NCBI GenBank assembly: GCA_016235025.1 | Contig: JACRMV010000001.1 | Coordinates: forward strand, 62,001 to 126,000 | Length of the DNA: 64,000 nucleotides | From: Rhodocyclales bacterium | Lineage (GTDB): Bacteria; Pseudomonadota; Gammaproteobacteria; Burkholderiales; Rhodocyclaceae | Reading direction: 5' to 3' | Shown: positions 47,821 to 55,287 of the stretch, one piece after another | Numbering within the stretch: the stretch's first letter is position 1 | Layout: every line of letters begins with the position of its first letter | The notes under the pieces: model-generated | Seen by the model: only the letters and a program-made list of their open reading frames with translations | Told to the model about the DNA's origin: nothing | Databases searched by the model: none | Made by a program: the position numbers and the translations under genes

Positions 47821-50195
47821 GCACCCCTCCGAATGCAACAGCCGAGCCGGCTGACGCCGATGTCAGCAGCCGCCTTGCTTTTTTCAAGCATCTCCAGACG
47901 GTCACCAACCATATTCATGCGACGTCGAACATCGATGAAATCATGCTGGAGTTATCGGAAGACATTTGCAGCTTGTTCAACGCGGATCGCCTGACGATCT
48001 ACGCCATCGGCGAGGACAAGGCGTCCATTGTGGCCAAGGTCAAGATCGGCCTCAATTCCTTCAAGGATCTGCGTCTGCCGATTTCCGACCAGAGTATCGC
48101 CGGACATGTTGCGCTGGCACGGAAGGTGGTCAATATCCACGATGTCTATGATGAAAGCGAACTCAAGTCGATCAATTCCTCGCTGCGTTTCCTGCAGGAG
48201 GTGGATAAGCGTACAGGCTACCGCACCATGCAGATGCTGGTGGCTCCGATTGTTGAAGCTGAAAAGTCAGAACTGCTGGGTGTCGTCCAGATTATCAACA
48301 ACAAGGCCGGGGTGCCGTTTGATGTCGTGGCAGAAGACGGCATCCGGGGTTTGTGCGAAACCCTGGCGATTGCTTTCGCCCAGCGCAGCAAGCCGACGCA
48401 TGCCGTCAGGACAAAATATGACTTTCTGATTGCCGATGCCGTGATGTCGGCGCAAGAACTGGAGTTGGCGCAGCGCACCGCGCGGCGCAAGAACCTCGAT
48501 CTCGAAGATGTCCTGGTCAATGAATTCCAGGTCAAACCGGCGGCGCTCGGTGCGGCCCTGTCGAAATTCTTTGCTGTTCCTTATGAAGCGTTCAAAAGCG
48601 ACCGGATCAAGCCGATCGACCTGCTGAAGAACCTGAAGCGGGATTACCTGCAACAAAACCAGTGGGCCCCCGTCGAGGAAAATTCCGAAGGCATTATTGT
48701 GGTTTGTCTGGATCCGGAGCAGATCAAAGGCTCGCGCATCGTCAACAACATCTTTCCCCGTGGCAAGATCAACTACCGCGTGACTTCCAACCGGGAATTC
48801 GTGCAAACGCTGGATCAATTGTTTGGCAGCAGCGGAGTTCCTGGCTTTACCGATGACAGCCTGGTTGGCGACTTGTTGTCGTCCCTTGACGAGGGTGAGG
48901 CCGAGGGGGAGGGCGCAGCAAGCGACGATGTTTCGGCAGCGGCAGACAATGAACTGGTCAAGCTGGTCAATAAAATCATCATTGATGCTTACCAGCAAGG
49001 CGCTTCGGATATCCATATCGAACCCGGACAGGGCAAGGATAAGGTAATGATCCGCTTCCGCAAGGACGGAACGCTGGTCAAGTACATTGAGGTCCCCTCC
49101 AGTTATCGCAGTGCGATGGTGGCGCGGATCAAGATCATGTGCGATCTTGACATTGCCGAGCGCCGCAAGCCGCAGGACGGCAAGATCAAGTTCAAGAAAT
49201 ACGGCCCGCTGGATATCGAATTGCGGGTTGCGACACTTCCCACGACGGGCGGTGTTGAAGATGTGGTGATGCGCATTCTCGCGGGCGGCGAACCGATCCC
49301 GCTGGATAAACTCGGCGTGTTGCCCACGAATCTGGCCAAGCTCAAGGCGACCATCGCCAAACCCTATGGCCTGTTCTTTGTTTGCGGCCCGACCGGATCT
49401 GGCAAGACCACCACGCTGCATTCAATACTGGGCTACCTGAATACCGTGGATACCAAAATCTGGACGGCAGAAGACCCGGTCGAAATTACGCAGAAAGGCC
49501 TGCGTCAGGTACAGGTCAATAAAAAAGTGATGGACTACGCCACCGTCATGAAGGCCTTCCTGCGCGCCGACCCGGACATCATCATGGTGGGCGAAATGCG
49601 TGACGCCGAAACCACCGGCATCGGCATCGAGGCTTCGCTCACCGGTCATCTGGTATTTGCCACGTTGCACACCAATAGCGCGCCCGAATCGGTCACCCGG
49701 CTGCTCGACATGGGCATGGATCCGTTCAACTTTTCCGATGCCCTGCTCGGCATCCTGGCCCAGCGGCTGGCCAAGCGCCTGTGCAAGTGCAAGGAGGAAT
49801 ACGTTCCCGATGCCGACGAAGTCAAGCTGTTCATGACCGAATACTGTACCGAGCTGATGAACACCGAGGCCTTCAAGACCGATTTCCAGGCGGCTTACGA
49901 CGCGACACTGGCACGCCTGGTCAAGGATTATGGCAAGAACGGGCATCTGGTCTTCTATCGCGCCAAGGGATGCGATGTCTGCGGCGGCAGCGGCTACAAA
50001 GGGCGCGCGGGCTTGCATGAACTGATGGTAGGCACCGAGCCATTGAAGAAGCTGATTCAGGAACATGCGCGTGTTACCCAGTTATTCTCCCAGGCGCTTG
50101 ATGACGGCATGTTGACACTCAAAATGGATGGACTGGAAAAGGCCCTGCAGGGTGTAACGGACGTCAAGCAGGTGCGCGCAGTCTGTATCAAGTAA
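47817..50195 (+). CDS. GAF-domain PilB/GspE-type secretion ATPase
   Basis: 792 residues. An N-terminal GAF domain (~30-190, DRLTIYAIGEDKASIVAKVK; MQMLVAPIVEAEKSELLGVVQIIN) is followed by an MshEN/T2SSE-N-like region (~200-345). An acidic linker (~350-385) leads to the hexameric ATPase domain. Walker A GPTGSGKT is at 524-531, Walker B is IIMVGEMRD, and the Cys pairs are CKC (656, 658) and CDVC (719, 722). This is the second pilus-type ATPase in the window, without its own PilC/M/N/O/Q here. It probably drives assembly of the short pilin downstream, sensing a ligand through GAF. Confidence 0.9.
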   Translation: MSTPPNATAEPADADVSSRLAFFKHLQTVTNHIHATSNIDEIMLELSEDICSLFNADRLTIYAIGEDKASIVAKVKIGLNSFKDLRLPISDQSIAGHVALARKVVNIHDVYDESELKSINSSLRFLQEVDKRTGYRTMQMLVAPIVEAEKSELLGVVQIINNKAGVPFDVVAEDGIRGLCETLAIAFAQRSKPTHAVRTKYDFLIADAVMSAQELELAQRTARRKNLDLEDVLVNEFQVKPAALGAALSKFFAVPYEAFKSDRIKPIDLLKNLKRDYLQQNQWAPVEENSEGIIVVCLDPEQIKGSRIVNNIFPRGKINYRVTSNREFVQTLDQLFGSSGVPGFTDDSLVGDLLSSLDEGEAEGEGAASDDVSAAADNELVKLVNKIIIDAYQQGASDIHIEPGQGKDKVMIRFRKDGTLVKYIEVPSSYRSAMVARIKIMCDLDIAERRKPQDGKIKFKKYGPLDIELRVATLPTTGGVEDVVMRILAGGEPIPLDKLGVLPTNLAKLKATIAKPYGLFFVCGPTGSGKTTTLHSILGYLNTVDTKIWTAEDPVEITQKGLRQVQVNKKVMDYATVMKAFLRADPDIIMVGEMRDAETTGIGIEASLTGHLVFATLHTNSAPESVTRLLDMGMDPFNFSDALLGILAQRLAKRLCKCKEEYVPDADEVKLFMTEYCTELMNTEAFKTDFQAAYDATLARLVKDYGKNGHLVFYRAKGCDVCGGSGYKGRAGLHELMVGTEPLKKLIQEHARVTQLFSQALDDGMLTLKMDGLEKALQGVTDVKQVRAVCIK

Positions 50196-50205
50196 GGAGA
50201 GGACG

Positions 50206-51828
50206 ATGGACAGCACGGAAGAACTTTTTCGTCGCCTGGAGCAGCTCAATGCCGTCGGCGCCGCGCTGTCGAAAGAGCGCGATATCAACCGGCTGCTGGA
50301 AGCCGTTCTGGTCGCGGCGAAAACCATCACCCATGCCGATGGCGGCACGCTGTACCGCATGACCGACGATCGTTCGGCGCTGCGCTTCGAGATACTGCGC
50401 ACCGATTCGCTGCACATCGCGCTGGGCGGCACCACCGGCAATACCATTCATTTCCCCGATCTTTCGCTGGTTGATGATCAGGGAAAGCCCAATGACTCCA
50501 TGGTCGCGGTCTATGCTGCGATCCACGACCAGACCGTCAATATTGCCGATGCCTATACGGCGGCCGGGTTCGATTTCTCCGGGACGCGCGAGTTCGACGA
50601 GCGCACCGGTTACCGTTCGCAGTCCTTCCTCACCGTGCCGATGAAAAACCACGAGGGCGAGATCATCGGCGTGCTGCAACTCATCAATGCCCTGGAGCCG
50701 GGAGCGGGTCGTGTCGTTGCCTTTTCCGCCGCCGATCAGCGGCTGACCGAATCGCTGGCCTCCCAGGCTGCGATTGCCCTGACCAATCGCCTGCTGATCG
50801 ACCAGCTGGAAAAATTGTTTGAGTCCTTCATCAACCTGATCAACCTGGCGATCGACGAAAAATCCCCCTACACCGGCGGCCATTGCCAGCGCGTGCCGGC
50901 GCTGACCATGATGCTGGCCGAAGCCGTGGACGCGACCACGGAAGGCCCGCTCGCGGCATTTTGCATGGATGACCATGACCGCTATGAGCTGAAGATCGCC
51001 GGCCTGCTGCATGATTGCGGCAAGGTCACCACGCCGGTGCACGTCGTCGACAAGGCGACCAAGCTGCAAACCATTTTTGACCGCATCCATCTGATCGACA
51101 CGCGCTTCGAGGTGCTGAAGCGTGACGCCGAAATCGCCGCCTTGCGCCAGCAGCTCGCCTTGCGCGAGAAAAAGCAGGGGCCGGCCGAAAGCGCCATCCA
51201 GCAGGCGCTTGCGGAGCAACTGCGGGCGTTCGATGCCGACCGCGAATTCCTGCGCCGCGCCAACATTGGCAGCGAGTCGATGCAGGAAGCCGACCAGCAG
51301 CGCGTGCGGGCCATCGGTGACGAGTACCGCTGGCGCAATGTCGACGGTGTCACGGCGGCATTTCTCAGCGCCGACGAAATCGAGAATCTCACCATCCGCG
51401 CCGGCACCCTGACGCAAAAAGAGCGCGAAATCATCAATTACCACATCGTCGCCACGATCAAGATGCTGGAGCAACTGCCCTGGCCGAGGCATCTGAAGAA
51501 CGTGCCTGAATATGCCGGTGGCCACCACGAGCGGATGGATGGCAAGGGCTATCCGAGGGGTCTCACGCGCGAGCAGATGTCCATCCAGGCGCGCACCATG
51601 GGTATTGCGGACATTTTCGAGGCGCTGACTGCCCGCGACCGGCCCTACAAGCAGGGCATGAAGCTCTCGCAGGCGCTGAAGATTCTTGCCAATTTCAAGC
51701 AGAACGGCCACATCGATCCGGACCTGTTCGATGTCTTCATCAAGCAGAAAGTCTATCGACGCTATGCGGAACAGTTTCTCGATCCGGCGCAGATTGATAC
51801 AGTAGATGAAACAACACTACTGACTTAA
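50206..51828 (+). CDS. GAF/HD-GYP domain protein (probable cyclic di-GMP phosphodiesterase)
   Basis: 540 residues. A GAF domain (~15-200) is followed by an HD domain (LLHDCGK, HD at 269-270) and the GYP motif (HHERMDGKGYP, GYP at 448-450). HD and GYP are ~180 residues apart, much more than the usual ~60-70, because of a charged, coiled-coil-like insert (~290-400). The metal and substrate residues around both motifs look intact, so cyclic di-GMP hydrolysis is likely. It starts 10 bases after the GAF-ATPase. Confidence 0.9.
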   Translation: MDSTEELFRRLEQLNAVGAALSKERDINRLLEAVLVAAKTITHADGGTLYRMTDDRSALRFEILRTDSLHIALGGTTGNTIHFPDLSLVDDQGKPNDSMVAVYAAIHDQTVNIADAYTAAGFDFSGTREFDERTGYRSQSFLTVPMKNHEGEIIGVLQLINALEPGAGRVVAFSAADQRLTESLASQAAIALTNRLLIDQLEKLFESFINLINLAIDEKSPYTGGHCQRVPALTMMLAEAVDATTEGPLAAFCMDDHDRYELKIAGLLHDCGKVTTPVHVVDKATKLQTIFDRIHLIDTRFEVLKRDAEIAALRQQLALREKKQGPAESAIQQALAEQLRAFDADREFLRRANIGSESMQEADQQRVRAIGDEYRWRNVDGVTAAFLSADEIENLTIRAGTLTQKEREIINYHIVATIKMLEQLPWPRHLKNVPEYAGGHHERMDGKGYPRGLTREQMSIQARTMGIADIFEALTARDRPYKQGMKLSQALKILANFKQNGHIDPDLFDVFIKQKVYRRYAEQFLDPAQIDTVDETTLLT

Positions 51829-51837
51829 ATGCGCCGA

Positions 51838-51860
51838 AAAGTGACGCTTTTTGTCAGTCT
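51838..51860 (+). terminator. Weak hairpin after the HD-GYP gene
   Basis: AAAAG-TGACG-CTTTT followed by T. The stem is short and AT-rich, so this is at best a weak terminator separating the signalling genes from the pilin unit. Confidence 0.3.
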
Positions 51861-51920
51861 ATGCGCTAAAGTTTGAGTGTAAGTTGCCGAATATAGGTGT
51901 GGTATCTGTTTTCCATATCT

Positions 51921-51936
51921 TGGCATGACATGTGCT
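51921..51936 (+). promoter_or_regulatory. Sigma-54 promoter of the short pilin gene
   Basis: TGGCATGACATGTGCT matches the sigma-54 consensus TGGCAC-N5-TTGCT with two mismatches. The invariant GG and GC are exactly 12 bases apart. It lies 54 bases upstream of the pilin ATG. Sigma-54 control of pilin genes by NtrC-type activators is well known. An NtrC-type regulator with GAFTGA is at 20684-22123. Confidence 0.7.
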
Positions 51937-51989
51937 TTATCAAAACCAGCGACGCTTGTCGCGCTTCATCTTTGCAAAGGAGAGCTTTT

Positions 51990-52169
51990 ATGAACAAACT
52001 GCAAAAAGGTTTCACCCTGATCGAGCTGATGATCGTCGTGGCGATCATCGGCATCCTGGCCGCGATTGCGATTCCGCAGTTCACCGAATACACCAAGAAG
52101 GGCGAGAACAAGGCCGCGCAGTCTGATGCCAAGAACGTTCTGACTTCTGGTCTGGCTAACGCTAACTAA
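51990..52169 (+). CDS. Short type IV pilin (N-terminal helix only, PilA-N-like)
   Basis: The ATG at 51990, after AAAGGAG, gives a 59-residue precursor; the ORF-track start is too early. The leader MNKLQKG is cut before [24 protein letters not shown], with Gly at -1 and Glu at +5. The 52-residue mature form is essentially the pilin helix with no globular head. It aligns through AAQSDAKN with the Geobacter short pilin. Phe1, Phe24 and Tyr27 are kept, but no aromatic follows Tyr27. A secreted partner gene starts 17 bases later. It probably needs that partner to form a fibre. Confidence 0.92.
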   Translation: MNKLQKGFTLIELMIVVAIIGILAAIAIPQFTEYTKKGENKAAQSDAKNVLTSGLANAN

Positions 52170-52185
52170 TTCAAAGGACATTCAA

Positions 52186-52641
52186 ATGAAAAAGATACTT
52201 GTAATTGGTTTGATCTCCAGCCTCTTCTCGGCAGGTGCGTTTGCTGCGGCTTGCACTGCGACAGCTACTACTTCTCCCGGTGGTGCACAAGCTGCAGGGG
52301 CGGCTACCGGTGGAACGGCTGGTGTTGAGCAGTGTGTTTGTGATGGTGGTACAGTAGTGAAAAGTACAGTTAATGGCGGTAAAGGTACTACAGCAACGTC
52401 GCCAATTTTTCTTCAAACAGGATTTGATGTTCAGTGTTCTGCAAACACGATAGTAAGCTACAACGAAGTTTCTGCTACGGGGTTTGCGGTGGGTTCTGGT
52501 TCCAAGAAAGGTAACCAGTCGTTTAAAGGCTCTAGTGCTGGTGGCGGGGTTGTCAAGCATGCTGATTGTGCTGCTAGCGGCTGTATTGCGACAAATGTTA
52601 CTGCTGCTACTGCTCAAGCGGCACTTGACTCTAGTTCGTGA
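52186..52641 (+). CDS. Secreted six-cysteine partner of the short pilin (PilA-C-like candidate)
   Basis: 151 residues with an ordinary Sec signal peptide (MKKILVIGLISSLFSAGAFA), not a prepilin leader. The mature part is rich in Gly, Ser, Thr and Ala and has six cysteines (23, 50, 52, 84, 128, 133), likely three disulfides. Base composition is visibly more AT-rich than in neighbouring genes. No family is recognised by sequence. Position right after a headless pilin, shared promoter and shared terminator suggest it supplies the missing pilin head or acts as its chaperone. That role is inference. Confidence 0.75.
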   Translation: MKKILVIGLISSLFSAGAFAAACTATATTSPGGAQAAGAATGGTAGVEQCVCDGGTVVKSTVNGGKGTTATSPIFLQTGFDVQCSANTIVSYNEVSATGFAVGSGSKKGNQSFKGSSAGGGVVKHADCAASGCIATNVTAATAQAALDSSS

Positions 52642-52659
52642 TCAAAGTTGTTTCATGCT

Positions 52660-52692
52660 AAAAGAGCGCACCCTTTGGTGCGCTCTTTTTTC
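52660..52692 (+). terminator. Strong rho-independent terminator after the pilin pair
   Basis: AAAGAGCGCACC and GGTGCGCTCTTT form a perfect 12-bp stem with a CTTT loop, followed by TTT. With the sigma-54 site it bounds a two-gene transcription unit. Confidence 0.92.
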
Positions 52693-52705
52693 TTAAGGCG
52701 ATGCC

Positions 52706-53506
52706 ATGTGGCAATTCATGCTTTCCGCCGGACGTGCCGGGCTGCGTAGCCGGAGTATTCAGTCCATCCTGATACTCGGTGCCTTGCTGGTGGGCATTGC
52801 GTATCTTTCCGCCTCGTTTTCTCCGCGCCAGCCGCAGACAGTGGCGCTGGATGTGGGTATATCCGGCTTGCGTATCACGCTGGTTTTATTTGCCCTGTTT
52901 TGGGTGCAAGAGCTGGTCGCGCGTGAAATCGAGCGGCGCACGGTGCTGTTTTCACTTACCTATCCGGTAGCGCGCGGCCGCTATATTATTGGGCGCTATC
53001 TGGGTGTGCTGGGGCTACTGGCCCTGGCGGCTTTGTTGCTGGGGCTGTTGCTCTGGGCGGTGGTGCTCAGTTTGGGCAAGGGTTATGCGCAGGGTTTCTC
53101 GGTGGTTCTCGGCTCCGCCTACTGGAGTACGGTGGCGGGTTTATGGGTTGATGCGGCGGTGGTTGCGGCCTTTGCGCTGTGGGTTTCCACGTTCTCTACT
53201 GTGCCGATGTTGCCTTTGGCGCTGGGCCTGGCTTTTGCCGTTGGCGGCAAGAGTCTGGGTGCGGTGGCCGAATATCTGGCCAGGGGGGCGGATGGTGACC
53301 CGGCACTGATGCGCTTTGCGCCGATCATCGATGCGATTCAGTGGGTGCTGCCTGATTTATCGCGGCTGGATTTTCGGGCATGGCCGATGTATGACTTGGC
53401 ACCGGCGAGCCAGGCGGTCGGACTAGGTTTGATTATGGCGGTGAGCTATGCGGCGCTGCTGATCACCTTGGCGGTGATGACCTTCACCCGCCGGGATTTT
53501 GAGTAG
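52706..53506 (+). CDS. ABC-2 type transporter permease
   Basis: 266 residues with about six hydrophobic helices. The ELVAREIERRTVLFSLTYPVARGRYIIGRYLG block is typical of NosY/ABC-2 permeases. It begins 14 bases after the pilin terminator and runs with the next two genes toward an ATPase at 54391. Substrate unknown; the location suggests a role in pilin or surface-glycan export. Confidence 0.85.
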   Translation: MWQFMLSAGRAGLRSRSIQSILILGALLVGIAYLSASFSPRQPQTVALDVGISGLRITLVLFALFWVQELVAREIERRTVLFSLTYPVARGRYIIGRYLGVLGLLALAALLLGLLLWAVVLSLGKGYAQGFSVVLGSAYWSTVAGLWVDAAVVAAFALWVSTFSTVPMLPLALGLAFAVGGKSLGAVAEYLARGADGDPALMRFAPIIDAIQWVLPDLSRLDFRAWPMYDLAPASQAVGLGLIMAVSYAALLITLAVMTFTRRDFE

Positions 53507-53512
53507 CCAGCG

Positions 53513-53540
53513 CGAAAAGTCGGCGCTGGTGAGACGGTGA
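53513..53540 (+). repeat. Dispersed short repeat, copy 10 (at a gene start)
   Basis: GCGAAAAGTCGGCGCTGGTG followed by AGACGGTG. It lies between the permease stop and the next ORF and covers the GTG start candidate at 53537. Confidence 0.7.
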
Positions 53541-54394
53541 CCACAGTGAGTCTCGTGCTTATGTTTCGCCAACGGTGGTTTGCGCCACTGCTTGTTGTGC
53601 TTCTGGCGATAACATTTATCGCCACCACGCAGCGGCTCAAGCCCTTGCCACGGCAAACAGTGGCAGTGGAAATGCAAGTTGCCTTGCCGTTATTCGTGCA
53701 AGTGTTCATGGCCATGGGTGACCGTTATCTCGCCGCCAATATCGCCGCCATTCGCGCGCTGGTCGTCGCCACCGAAAAAATGAAGCCGGAGGACTACGCA
53801 ATCCTCGCCAAAGTACAGGAGGATGTTTCATGGCTCAATCCGGCGCATGAAGACAACTACTACATCGCCTTCGCGATTCTGTCCCAGTACGGCGCACTCG
53901 ATGTGGTGCAAAACATTCTGGCCCGCGCCAGTCGCGCCCGGTTCTTCGATTACCAGCCCGCGTTCTTTTATGCGTTCAACCAGTGGTATTACAGACACGA
54001 TCCAGCAGGTGCCGCCGCCTGGCTGAGTGAGGCGGCAAAAAAGCTGCCCGATCCGGACCAGCAATTGACCATGCAAAACATGGCGGCACGCTGGATGGAT
54101 AAAGCCCGGGATACCGGGTTGGCGATTCGCGTGGTCGAGGCGCTGGCCAAAGAAGCGCGGCGTCCGGATTTTCGTAAGTACCTGGAAACGCGGGTGGTGC
54201 GCTTGCGGCAATTGCAACAGTTAAGGATCGCTGCCGCCGCCTATCGTGAACGGTTCGGCAAACCTGTGCCTGACCTGCAAGCCCTGGTCAATTCCGGCAT
54301 TCTCGTGGCGTTGCCGCAAGACCCCTTTGGTTTTGGTTTTGGTTTCGACGCACAGGGCGACATTGTTTTACGCACTTCTCCTCCCTCATCATGA
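53537..54394 (+). CDS. Membrane-anchored TPR-like protein of the pilin/ABC cluster
   Basis: Up to 285 residues from GTG 53537; the ATG at 53561 (278 residues) is an equally good start because the GTG lies in a repeat copy. One N-terminal helix (WFAPLLVVLLAITFIATT) is followed by a helical, TPR-like periplasmic region (~60-240, YYIAFAILSQYGALDVVQNIL; AAAWLSEAAKKLP). A C-terminal pattern (YRERFGKPVPDLQALVNSGIL..LPQDPFGFGFGFDAQGDI) resembles the end of some pseudopilin-like proteins. No family name is offered. It overlaps the ATPase gene by four bases. Confidence 0.75.
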   Translation: MTTVSLVLMFRQRWFAPLLVVLLAITFIATTQRLKPLPRQTVAVEMQVALPLFVQVFMAMGDRYLAANIAAIRALVVATEKMKPEDYAILAKVQEDVSWLNPAHEDNYYIAFAILSQYGALDVVQNILARASRARFFDYQPAFFYAFNQWYYRHDPAGAAAWLSEAAKKLPDPDQQLTMQNMAARWMDKARDTGLAIRVVEALAKEARRPDFRKYLETRVVRLRQLQQLRIAAAAYRERFGKPVPDLQALVNSGILVALPQDPFGFGFGFDAQGDIVLRTSPPSS

Positions 54395-55287
54395 CGAATG
54401 CCATAGAAATCCACGATCTACGCAAAACCTATCCGCGCCGCTGGGCCTCGCCGCCGTTCGAGGCGTTAAAAGGCGTCTCGCTCAGCGTGGCCGAAGGCGA
54501 GACCTTCGGCTTCATCGGCCCGAACGGTGCGGGCAAGAGCACGCTGATAAAAATCCTCACTGGTGTGATGCGGCCGACAGCAGGTAACGCGGCGCTTTTC
54601 GGCATCGACGTCACCGAAAGTGCGGCCCGTACCGGCCTCGGCTATGTGCCGGAGAACCCCAGCCTGCCGGATTATCTGACGCCGCTGGAAATTCTCGGCA
54701 TGGGGCTCGCCTTGCACAAACGGCAGGTGGCCGATCAACGTGCGCATGCGATGCAATGGCTCGAGCGTTTCGGCCTGGGCGAGGCGGCCAACAAAACCGT
54801 GCGCGGCTTTTCCAAAGGCATGGCCCAACGCACGGCGCTGGCGCATGCGCTGGCGGTGCAGCCGCGGCTGCTGATTCTCGACGAGCCGCTCTCCGGCCTC
54901 GATCCGATCGGGCGCCGCGAGGTGGTTGATATCCTGGCCGAATATCGGCAACAGGGCGGGACGATTTTTCTGACTTCGCATGTACTGCATGATGTCGAGC
55001 GCCTCGCCGATCGCTTCGGCCTGATCCACAAGGGCGAGCTGCGCGCCGTGCGCTCGCCGGCCGAGCTGGCGGGCGAGGACGACCGTGTGCTGGTGCGCAG
55101 CCAGGGTGCGGCAGCGGTCATCGACGGCATGCGGCCAGAGCCCGGCGGCCGCTGGGTGATCGAGGTCTCGCGTACGGATCTGTGGCCCATCCTGCAAACG
55201 CTGAAGGCTGCCGGGCATGACGTGATCGAGGTGAAGCCTACGCTGTCGCTGGAAACGGCGTTCATGCATGTGGTCAAAGGCGAGTGA
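54391..55287 (+). CDS. ABC transporter ATP-binding protein
   Basis: 298 residues with Walker A GPNGAGKS, signature FSKGMAQRTALAHAL (SKGMA replacing LSGGQ, common in ABC-2 exporters), Walker B LLILDEPLSGLDP and switch LTSHVLHDVE. The C-terminal ~80 residues form a small extra domain. It pairs with the permease at 52706, with the TPR-like gene between them. Confidence 0.92.
   Translation: MTNAIEIHDLRKTYPRRWASPPFEALKGVSLSVAEGETFGFIGPNGAGKSTLIKILTGVMRPTAGNAALFGIDVTESAARTGLGYVPENPSLPDYLTPLEILGMGLALHKRQVADQRAHAMQWLERFGLGEAANKTVRGFSKGMAQRTALAHALAVQPRLLILDEPLSGLDPIGRREVVDILAEYRQQGGTIFLTSHVLHDVERLADRFGLIHKGELRAVRSPAELAGEDDRVLVRSQGAAAVIDGMRPEPGGRWVIEVSRTDLWPILQTLKAAGHDVIEVKPTLSLETAFMHVVKGE

Noticed and set aside
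52171-52617. 148-residue minus-strand ORF opposite the pilin partner
   Set aside because: It lies antisense to a gene with signal peptide, ribosome site and shared terminator, and its product is a Ser/Thr/Arg string without motif.
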